Source: Lentisphaerota bacterium (GTDB lineage Bacteria > Verrucomicrobiota > Lentisphaeria > Oligosphaerales > JAFGRS01). Taken from it: a DNA stretch of 5,452 nucleotides. Made by a program: the position numbers and the translations under genes. Under the pieces are notes generated by a model. It ran no database searches and was not told the origin of the DNA. It saw only the letters and a program-made list of their open reading frames with translations. The stretch covers positions 1 to 5,452 of the forward strand of contig JAAYZO010000368.1 in the NCBI GenBank assembly GCA_012514865.1, given 5' to 3'. The first letter of the stretch is position 1, and each line of letters starts with the position of its first letter. Positions 1 through 5,452 of this stretch are shown here, piece after piece.

Positions 1-1077
1 AACCGCATCGTCGCCAGCCTCCCGCATGGACCCGGCAACCCGCGCAACTCCGAGGGCGCCTTCATCGACGGCCGCGATGGACGCATCCTCTTCGCCTACA
101 CGCGCTACCGCGGCGAGAGCTGGTCCGACCACGCCCAGGCCGACATCGTCGCACGGACTTCCACCGACGACGGACGCACCTGGGACAGCCAGGACCGCCT
201 CCTGGTCGCCAACGACGGCGCCCAGAATGTCATGAGCGTCAGCCTCCTGCGCGGATCCGATGGACGGCTCCGGCTGTTCAACCTGCGCAAGGACGGCTTC
301 AACGCCTGCCTGCCCTACCTGCGCGTCTCCGACGACGACGGCCTGACCTGGTCGGCGCCGCGGCGCTGCATCCCCGTGCCCGGCTACTTCGTCCTCAACA
401 ACGACCGCGTCGTCGCCCTGCGCTCGGGCCGCCTGGTCATGCCGGTCGGCTACCATCGCCCCTGCGCCACCCTCCGCGGCGGCTTCAAGGTCGACGGCAG
501 CGCCGTCGGCCACGACGCCCGCGCCATCGCCGTATTCTACCTCAGCGACGACCAGGGCGAGACCTGGTACGAGGCCCCCGGGGCCCTCGTCCTGCCCGTG
601 CCCAGCGGCACCGGCCTGCAGGAGCCCGGCGTCGTCCAGCGCACCGACGGCAGCCTCTGGGCGTGGTTCCGCACCGACACCGGCCGGCAGTGGCAGAGCC
701 TCTCCACCGACGAGGGCCTCACCTGGTCCTGGCCCGAACCCAGCGTCTTCCAGGCACCGACCTCGCCGCTCTCGATGAAGCGCGACCCCTGGAGCGGCGA
801 CCTCCTGGCCGTCTGGAATGACCGCTCCGGGCGCTGGGGCCTGCCCGAGCCCGCCAAGACCTCGTGGAACCGCACGCCGCTGGTCATGGCCTGGAGCCGC
901 GACGACGGCGCCACCTGGGAGCGCGCCGAAGTCATCGAGGACGACCCGGAGCGGGGCTTCTGCTACATCGCGATCCACTTCACTGCGGAGGCCATCCTGC
1001 TGGCCTACTGCTGCGGCGGCCGCGGCTCGGGCGTGCTCCAGGATGCCTGCCTACGACGCCTGGCACGCCCACGATGA
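1..1077 (+). CDS. Sialidase-like (BNR/Asp-box) protein, 5' end missing
   Basis: The frame is open from the first base and ends at TGA 1075-1077, giving 358 visible residues. No start codon is in the window; ATG 232 is internal, since clear family sequence lies upstream of it. Five Asp-boxes (S-x-D-x-G-x-T-W) are visible: STDDGRTW (54-61), SDDDGLTW (110-117), SDDQGETW (182-189), STDEGLTW (235-242) and SRDDGATW (299-306). This is the signature of a six-bladed sialidase-type beta-propeller. RNSEGAFI near the left edge, and LQEPGVV followed by FRTDTGRQWQS (about 206-232), resemble bacterial proteins annotated as exo-alpha-sialidase family. Such enzymes remove terminal sialic acid or related sugars, but many family members have unknown substrates, so only the fold is firm. 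Any signal peptide or FRIP motif would be in the missing N-terminus, so location is unknown. It precedes a secreted hydrolase-like gene by 97 bases on the same strand, and the two may form an operon. Confidence 0.9.
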   Translation, partial: NRIVASLPHGPGNPRNSEGAFIDGRDGRILFAYTRYRGESWSDHAQADIVARTSTDDGRTWDSQDRLLVANDGAQNVMSVSLLRGSDGRLRLFNLRKDGFNACLPYLRVSDDDGLTWSAPRRCIPVPGYFVLNNDRVVALRSGRLVMPVGYHRPCATLRGGFKVDGSAVGHDARAIAVFYLSDDQGETWYEAPGALVLPVPSGTGLQEPGVVQRTDGSLWAWFRTDTGRQWQSLSTDEGLTWSWPEPSVFQAPTSPLSMKRDPWSGDLLAVWNDRSGRWGLPEPAKTSWNRTPLVMAWSRDDGATWERAEVIEDDPERGFCYIAIHFTAEAILLAYCCGGRGSGVLQDACLRRLARPR

Positions 1078-1158
1078 GGTCGCGCGGCGACGCCGGCCCC
1101 GAACACGACAGACACGACCGCGCCATGGCTGCCGGACGAGACGCCGCGCCCCCTCACC

Positions 1159-1167
1159 GAGAAGGGA
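1159..1167 (+). promoter_or_regulatory. Ribosome binding site that sets the start at 1175
   Basis: GAGAAGGGA contains an AAGG core at 1162-1165, nine bases before ATG 1175. It matters because the reading frame is open further upstream, back into the sialidase gene. The purine-rich site and the signal peptide that begins exactly at this ATG both support 1175 as the true start. Confidence 0.6.
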
Positions 1168-1174
1168 TAGACGG

Positions 1175-3319
1175 ATGAACCGCCTGACGAGCGTACTGCT
1201 CTGCGTGACGTGTGCCGCGGCCCTGTGGGCTGACGACCTTCCTCTGGGGGCCTTCGACTACCCCGACACCGCCGCGGCACGGCAGCGCTGGCAACCCCAG
1301 TTCGGCAGCCGCCCGGTCCGCGTCGAGGCGCTGCCCGACGGCACGACCTGCCTGGCCCTCGATGCCGACTTCCCCGCCGCCAAAGCCCGCGCCTGCTGGG
1401 ACTGGGTCGCGCCCATGGACCTCAGCAGCGCCGCCCGCGTCGCCTTCGAGATCGCGGCCGATAACGGCGCCGTCGTCGAGATGGCCATGATCTACTTCGG
1501 CACCGCCAAGGGCTGGTATGCCCACGTGCTCGGGGGCGGCGTGCCCGGCGACTGGACCGGGCGCTCCGAGCCGCTCAGCGCCTTCAGCGCCGAGGGCACC
1601 CCCGACGGCTGGGACAAGGTCGAGCGCCTCCGCGTCTCGGTGTGGAGTTCTGCCCCCGGCAAGGCGACCTTCCGACTGCGGCGGCTGCGCGTCGTGGCCG
1701 CCGATCCGGGCGAGAACTTCCTGCCCAACGGCAGCTTCGAGATCAGCGGCGCGGGCATGCCCTACGCCTGGGGCAGCGGCCACTGGGGCGTCGGCGAGCT
1801 GCCGTGGTTTGCGGATATGGACCTCTGGCGCCGCCATTGGCGACTGGATGACGCGGCCGCCCGGCATGGCACCGCCAGCCTCCGCATCGACAACGCCCCG
1901 GGGCAGCCCCTGCTGCAGCTCACCTCCGCCGGCTTCACACCGCCGCCCTCGGCACCGCGCTCGGTGCTCTCGGCCTGGGTGCGCGCTGACCGCGACGGCC
2001 TCCCGGTCACGCTCCGCTGCGGCCAGCATCGCGCCGCCGTGGAGGCTGGCACCGCCTGGCGGCAGGTGGCACTGACGGGCATCGTCCGCGCCGAGCACCT
2101 CCGAGCCACCATCGCACCCGGCGCCGCCGGCACGCTGTGGATCGACGCCGTGCAGGTCCAGGCCGGCGACGAGCCGACCGCCGACTTCCATCCCGCCGAC
2201 CTGGACCCCGCCACCGCCACCCGCGAGGCCGCCGTCGATTGGTCGCCGCCAGCGCGCACCGCTGCCGTCGCCGCCGGGCGCGGCGCCGGCGAGCCCCTGA
2301 CCGCGCCGGCCCGGGTCCGCATCGACACCGAGGGCCGCTTCCTGGTCGACGGACGGCCCTATCTGCAACACTCGTTCGGCCTCGAGTTCGTCAGCCACCT
2401 CGATGTCCTGAACGCCGTGGCCGGGTACGGCTTCCGCGATGTCTGCATCCAGATCCGCGAGAGCCTCACCACCGCTCAGCTCACAGCCATCTTCGACCGC
2501 TGCGCCGCCGTCGGCCTGCGCCTCATACCCTGGCTCGACGGCCGTATGTCGCGCGAGCAGTTCACCGCCCACATCACGGCCCTGCGCGAGCACCCCGCCC
2601 TGCTCTGCTGGTATGTCTACGACGAACCAAGCGGCAGCCGCTTCGCCGAGGCCGACGCCCGCGTCCACCTGGCCAAGGAACTCGACCCGGACCACCCGGC
2701 CTTCGTCAACTACCTCCCCAACCGCCTCGAAAACCAGACCGGCGATATCTACTCGACCGACGTCTACCCCATCCCCCACGGCACCCCCATGGCGGCCATC
2801 CAGGCGGTCAGCCGCATGGCAGCGGCCGCGGCCCCCGAGCGCAAGCCGGTGTGGATGTGGCTGCAGGGCACCGGCTACGCCTACTGGATGGCGCGCGAGC
2901 CCACGCCGCGGGAGCTCTCCTGCATGGCCTACGGCTCCATCCTCGCCGGCGCCCGCGGGCTGTACTACTTCGCCCAGATGCCGCGCACCCGCCAGTGCCT
3001 CGACGAGATGCGGGCGCTGTGCGTCGAGATCGACGCCATCGCGCCGGCCCTCGGCAGCCCGAGCGCCCCGCCGGCACTGACCTGCAGCCAGCCTCAGGTC
3101 ATGGCCAAAGCCTACGCCACCACCGAGGCCGTGGTCGTCATCGCCGTCAACACCACCAGCCGCCCGTGCGAGGCCCGTTTCACCCTGGCCAGCCCGGCCG
3201 GCGGACCGGCCATCAGCGTCCTCTTCGAGGACCGCGACGTCCGCCGTGACGGCGGCGCCTGGGAGGACCGCTTCGGCACCCACGAACGCCACGTCTACCG
3301 GCTGAGCACGGCGCCCTGA
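1175..3319 (+). CDS. Secreted multidomain glycoside-hydrolase-like protein (TIM barrel)
   Basis: The product is 714 residues. The start is set by AAGG at 1162-1165 and by the signal peptide MNRLTSVLLCVTCAAALWA, with likely cleavage after A19, so it is probably exported. Residues about 23-175 look like a beta-sandwich, perhaps carbohydrate-binding. Residues 181-337 open with NFLPNGSFE, typical of a CBM4/9-like galactose-binding fold. Residues about 380-620 look like a TIM barrel: RIDTEGRFLVDGRPY leads in, WYVYDEP (479-485) places a candidate acid/base Glu at E484, DIYSTDVYPI is at 524-533, KPVWMWLQGTG at 557-567 and YYFAQM at 597-602. A beta-rich C-terminus (about 632-712) follows. The layout resembles clan GH-A-type hydrolases, but I cannot assign a numbered family or substrate. 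The strand expected to carry the nucleophile Glu shows Q564. It probably works with the upstream sialidase-like protein on extracellular glycans. The stop codon lies inside a repeat copy. Confidence 0.82.
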   Translation: MNRLTSVLLCVTCAAALWADDLPLGAFDYPDTAAARQRWQPQFGSRPVRVEALPDGTTCLALDADFPAAKARACWDWVAPMDLSSAARVAFEIAADNGAVVEMAMIYFGTAKGWYAHVLGGGVPGDWTGRSEPLSAFSAEGTPDGWDKVERLRVSVWSSAPGKATFRLRRLRVVAADPGENFLPNGSFEISGAGMPYAWGSGHWGVGELPWFADMDLWRRHWRLDDAAARHGTASLRIDNAPGQPLLQLTSAGFTPPPSAPRSVLSAWVRADRDGLPVTLRCGQHRAAVEAGTAWRQVALTGIVRAEHLRATIAPGAAGTLWIDAVQVQAGDEPTADFHPADLDPATATREAAVDWSPPARTAAVAAGRGAGEPLTAPARVRIDTEGRFLVDGRPYLQHSFGLEFVSHLDVLNAVAGYGFRDVCIQIRESLTTAQLTAIFDRCAAVGLRLIPWLDGRMSREQFTAHITALREHPALLCWYVYDEPSGSRFAEADARVHLAKELDPDHPAFVNYLPNRLENQTGDIYSTDVYPIPHGTPMAAIQAVSRMAAAAAPERKPVWMWLQGTGYAYWMAREPTPRELSCMAYGSILAGARGLYYFAQMPRTRQCLDEMRALCVEIDAIAPALGSPSAPPALTCSQPQVMAKAYATTEAVVVIAVNTTSRPCEARFTLASPAGGPAISVLFEDRDVRRDGGAWEDRFGTHERHVYRLSTAP

Positions 3320-3329
3320 GGGGGCGCCG
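3309..3329 (+). terminator. GC-rich hairpin across the hydrolase stop codon
   Basis: CGGCGCCC (3309-3316) and GGGCGCCG (3322-3329) form a perfect 8-bp stem with a five-base loop that contains the TGA stop. No T-run follows, so classic intrinsic termination is doubtful. It may instead protect the mRNA 3' end. It is also the 5' part of repeat copy 1. Confidence 0.4.
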
Positions 3330-3359
3330 GAACCGGACGACGCCGGAGCCCTGGCTCGC
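3311..3359. repeat. Interspersed hairpin repeat, copy 1 (diverged)
   Basis: Bases 3311-3338 align without gaps to 3476-3503, with five mismatches in 28, all transitions. After eight unlike bases, the 13-base block AGCCCTGGCTCGC (3347-3359) is identical to 3512-3524 at the same spacing. The A-T pair of the copy 3 stem (GCACCC/GGGTGC) is a G-C pair here (GCGCCC/GGGCGC). The copy overlaps the last codons and stop of the upstream gene. Confidence 0.7.
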
Positions 3360-3369
3360 AGCCAGGGCT
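3347..3369 (+). terminator. 10-bp stem, 3-base loop; possible terminator after the hydrolase
   Basis: AGCCCTGGCT (3347-3356), loop CGC and AGCCAGGGCT (3360-3369) make a perfect 10-bp hairpin, followed by GTTTG. It lies 28 bases past the stop codon, in the right place for a terminator, but the tail has only three T residues. The left arm is shared with repeat copy 3 (3512-3521), while the right arm is found only here. Confidence 0.5.
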
Positions 3370-3399
3370 GTTTGAAGATCGCGGCGGCGCTCACTCGGT

Positions 3400-3419
3400 C
3401 ACCCTGGAGGGGTGCCAGA
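3400..3419. repeat. Interspersed hairpin repeat, copy 2 (core only)
   Basis: CACCCTGGAGGGGTGCCAGA is identical over 20 bases to 3477-3496. CACCC and GGGTG can pair around a five-base TGGAG loop. Unlike copies 1 and 3, it is not followed by the AACCGGAC and AGCCCTGGCTCGC blocks. It runs instead into the inverted repeat at 3426-3455. Confidence 0.75.
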
Positions 3420-3425
3420 TCGTAG

Positions 3426-3455
3426 CCGGGGGTCGCGCGAGAGCTCGACCCCCGG
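3426..3455. repeat. Perfect 10-bp inverted repeat between repeat copies 2 and 3
   Basis: CCGGGGGTCG (3426-3435) and CGACCCCCGG (3446-3455) are exact reverse complements separated by ten bases. The element sits between the two identical 20-base cores, six bases after copy 2 and 21 bases before copy 3. It looks like part of a composite repeat rather than a transcription terminator, because no T-run follows. Confidence 0.7.
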
Positions 3456-3475
3456 AAACGCGAATTGCACGCCAT

Positions 3476-3524
3476 GCACCCTGGAGGGGTGCCAGAACCG
3501 GACTTTCGAACAGCCCTGGCTCGC
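3476..3524. repeat. Interspersed hairpin repeat, copy 3 (full length)
   Basis: This copy holds the 20-base core (3477-3496), AACCGGAC (3496-3503), an eight-base variable segment and AGCCCTGGCTCGC (3512-3524). It matches copy 1 block for block. It ends 12 bases before the predicted -35 element of the pyrE promoter. Confidence 0.75.
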
Positions 3525-3532
3525 CGCGGCGA
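3521..3532. promoter_or_regulatory. 12-base palindrome just upstream of the -35
   Basis: TCGCCGCGGCGA is a perfect palindrome ending four bases before TTGACG (3537). The position would suit an operator or activator site. GC-rich palindromes of this length also arise by chance here, so the regulatory reading is weak. Confidence 0.25.
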
Positions 3533-3536
3533 CGGC

Positions 3537-3565
3537 TTGACGACGGGCGGTCGCCTGCCTACACT
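3537..3565 (+). promoter_or_regulatory. Predicted sigma70-type promoter for pyrE
   Basis: TTGACG (3537-3542, five of six consensus bases) is followed by a 17-base spacer and TACACT (3560-3565, four of six). Transcription would start near 3572, giving a leader of about 210 bases before pyrE. It is the best match I see in the gap between the hydrolase and pyrE, and AT-rich elements are uncommon in this DNA. A perfect inverted repeat, GGGCGGTCGC (3545-3554) and GCGACCGCCC (3581-3590), brackets the -10 and expected start. Confidence 0.5.
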
Positions 3566-3571
3566 CTGGGG

Positions 3572-3784
3572 TGCCGCCCAGCGACCGCCCACCGGCGCCG
3601 TCGAGAGCTACAGTACAGCGTGCCCACCGGCGCCGGCCGAGCCGGTCCACGGCGCCGCCCGTGGACCTCGCGGGCGACGTCCACGGCGCCCGGGAAACAA
3701 CCGGCGTGCTACGCCGGATGGAGCAGGGCAGGAGATCGCGTCGGGACGCGGTCGTTCAGACAACCGATACCCTAAGGACGCCCC
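3572..3784 (+). promoter_or_regulatory. Putative structured 5' leader of pyrE
   Basis: No convincing gene lies here. GCCCACCGGCGCCG occurs twice (3587-3600, 3622-3635) and GTCCACGGCGCC twice (3645-3656, 3679-3690). GGTCCACGG (3644-3652) pairs perfectly with CCGTGGACC (3659-3667). The same strand segment 3659-3666 can instead pair with GTCCACGG (3679-3686), so the two stems exclude each other. A 7-bp stem with triloop follows (3701-3717), then an 8-bp stem with one wobble pair (3734-3753) about 20 bases before the ribosome binding site. This could be a leader that controls pyrE expression. No known riboswitch, PyrR-binding site or U-tract terminator was recognised, so the function is a guess. 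Confidence 0.35.
3774..3778 (+). promoter_or_regulatory. pyrE ribosome binding site
   Basis: AAGGA lies six bases before ATG 3785. It supports this ATG over upstream in-frame alternatives. Confidence 0.75.
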
Positions 3785-4459
3785 ATGCAGGACTACCAGC
3801 GCGACTTCATCGAGTTCATGGTCTCAGCCGGCGTGCTGACCTTCGGCGACTTCGTCACCAAGAGCGGCCGCCGCACCCCCTTCTTCATTAATACCGGCAA
3901 CTACCGCACCGGCGACCAGGCCCGGCGCCTCGGCGGCTTCTACGCACAGGCCCTCACCGCGACCTTCGGCCAGGAGTACGATGTCCTCTTCGGGCCGGCC
4001 TACAAGGGCATCCCCCTGGCCGTCGCCGCCGCCATCGCCCTGGCCGCCGAACACAGCCGCGATGTCGGCTACTGCTTCAACCGCAAGGAACAGAAGGACC
4101 ACGGCGAGGGCGGCGCCCTCATCGGCCACAAACTCCGCGATGGCGAACGCGTCGTCATCATCGAGGACGTCATCACCGCCGGGACCTCAGTCCGCGAGAC
4201 CGTGCCCCTCCTGCAGGCCGCCGCCAAGGTCCACCTCGCCGGCCTCATCGTCGGCGTCGACCGCATGGAACGCGGCACCGGCAGCCACAGCGCCCTGCAG
4301 GAGGTCCGCGCCACCTACGGCATGCCGGCCGTCGCCATCGTCACCCTCGACGACGTCGTCGAGCACCTCCACAACCGCCCGGTCAACGGCCGCGTCGTCC
4401 TCGACGACGCCATCAAGGCCCGCATCGATGCCTACCGCGCCGAGTACGGCGCGCTATAG
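3785..4459 (+). CDS. pyrE: Orotate phosphoribosyltransferase
   Basis: The enzyme joins orotate to PRPP to make orotidine 5'-phosphate, the fifth step of cytosolic de novo UMP synthesis. The 224 residues are close to the usual bacterial length of about 210-230. The type I PRPP-binding motif is VVIIEDVITAGTS (123-135), with E127-D128 as the acidic pair. The flexible catalytic loop FNRKEQKDHGEGG is at 98-110; R100, K101, K104 and H106 match the R99, K100, K103 and H105 of the E. coli enzyme. SGRRTPFFINTG near the N-terminus and FGPAYKGIPLA in the middle are family hallmarks. The start is fixed by AAGGA six bases upstream. It follows a long leader with a predicted promoter of its own, so it is probably transcribed separately from the upstream hydrolase. 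icd follows after 87 bases on the same strand. No pyrF or other pyrimidine gene is visible. Confidence 0.96.
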   Translation: MQDYQRDFIEFMVSAGVLTFGDFVTKSGRRTPFFINTGNYRTGDQARRLGGFYAQALTATFGQEYDVLFGPAYKGIPLAVAAAIALAAEHSRDVGYCFNRKEQKDHGEGGALIGHKLRDGERVVIIEDVITAGTSVRETVPLLQAAAKVHLAGLIVGVDRMERGTGSHSALQEVRATYGMPAVAIVTLDDVVEHLHNRPVNGRVVLDDAIKARIDAYRAEYGAL

Positions 4460-4471
4460 TACCGCACGCGA

Positions 4472-4487
4472 CGCGGCCCCGGCCGCG
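4472..4487 (+). other. Small GC hairpin between pyrE and icd
   Basis: CGCGGCCCCGGCCGCG can fold as a 6-bp stem with a tetraloop, 12 bases after the pyrE stop. No T-run follows, so it is not a convincing terminator. No good promoter is visible in the 87-base gap, so icd may be co-transcribed with pyrE. Confidence 0.25.
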
Positions 4488-4530
4488 CGCCTTGACCGCG
4501 CCTGGCGGCGCCTGAGACCAACCCGCGCTT

Positions 4531-4535
4531 GAGGA
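4531..4535 (+). promoter_or_regulatory. icd ribosome binding site
   Basis: GAGGA lies 11 bases before ATG 4547, at the long end of normal spacing. It still supports 4547 over the next in-frame ATG at 4565, because the usual N-terminal strand of the family begins soon after. Confidence 0.6.
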
Positions 4536-4546
4536 TCGACAACACC

Positions 4547-5452
<906 letters not shown>

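Noticed and set aside
1079..1091. GTCGC/GCGAC stem just after the sialidase stop as a terminator
   Set aside because: It has only five pairs and no T-run, so it is too weak to call in this base composition.
818..1174. Upstream extension of the hydrolase frame to ATG 818
   Set aside because: The extra 119 residues are Arg/Pro/Ala-rich and overlap the sialidase gene in another frame. A signal peptide begins at 1175.
2137..3249. Long alternative plus-strand frames inside the hydrolase, such as 2137-3249 and 2439-3080
   Set aside because: Their products are Arg/Pro/His or Ser/Thr/Pro-rich, as expected for shifted frames of GC-rich DNA, and show no family motifs.
3400..3496. A CRISPR array
   Set aside because: There are only two exact copies and one diverged copy, with unequal spacing and internal hairpins, and no cas gene. 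This does not fit an array.
1154..3592. An 812-codon open frame on the minus strand covering the whole hydrolase gene
   Set aside because: It is the mirror of a real GC-rich gene, and its translation is Gly/Ala/Arg/Val-rich with no recognisable motif. The plus-strand frame has a signal peptide, domain motifs and a ribosome binding site. The minus frame also runs through the repeat region.
3465..3891. Short plus-strand frames 3465-3839 and 3571-3891 as a leader peptide or gene before pyrE
   Set aside because: They run through repeat DNA and into pyrE out of frame, and their composition is that of random GC-rich sequence.
4492..4520. A promoter for icd beginning with TTGACC at 4492
   Set aside because: The position 17 bases later reads AGACCA, which is not a -10. 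TATAGT at 4455-4460 has no -35 at the right distance.

Overview
The window is very GC-rich, and the genes favour codons ending in C or G. It carries four genes, all on the + strand. From left to right they are a sialidase-like Asp-box protein cut at its 5' end (1-1077), a secreted multidomain glycoside-hydrolase-like protein (1175-3319), orotate phosphoribosyltransferase pyrE (3785-4459), and NADP-type isocitrate dehydrogenase icd cut at its 3' end (4547-5452). No RNA gene, insertion sequence or CRISPR array was seen. The pairing of an Asp-box sialidase with an exported carbohydrate-active protein would suit a free-living heterotroph from a group such as Planctomycetota, Lentisphaerota, Verrucomicrobiota or Armatimonadota. 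That placement is an inference from gene style, not from a marker gene.

The left half looks like a small glycan-utilisation unit. The sialidase-like protein is followed 97 bases later by a protein with a signal peptide, two N-terminal beta-sandwich regions, a TIM-barrel-like domain with a YDEP motif and a C-terminal beta domain. Both probably act on complex carbohydrates. The exact substrates cannot be read from the sequence. The right half is housekeeping: pyrimidine biosynthesis and the TCA cycle.

The 465-base gap between the two halves (3320-3784) is the most unusual part. Its left side holds a hairpin-forming repeat in three copies, around 3311-3359, 3400-3419 and 3476-3524. The outer two share 16-base internal phasing, and their 28-base first blocks differ by five transitions. 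One pair of differences is compensatory and preserves a stem. A separate 10-bp perfect inverted repeat lies between copies 2 and 3. The first copy overlaps the end of the hydrolase gene and supplies its stop codon. The right side holds a good sigma70-type promoter (TTGACG, 17 bases, TACACT), with a 10-bp inverted repeat bracketing the -10 and expected start. A leader of about 210 bases follows, with repeated CCAC(C)GGCGCC blocks and two mutually exclusive stems. This leader could be a regulatory region for pyrE. That is a hypothesis, because GC-rich DNA forms hairpins easily and no U-tract terminator is present.
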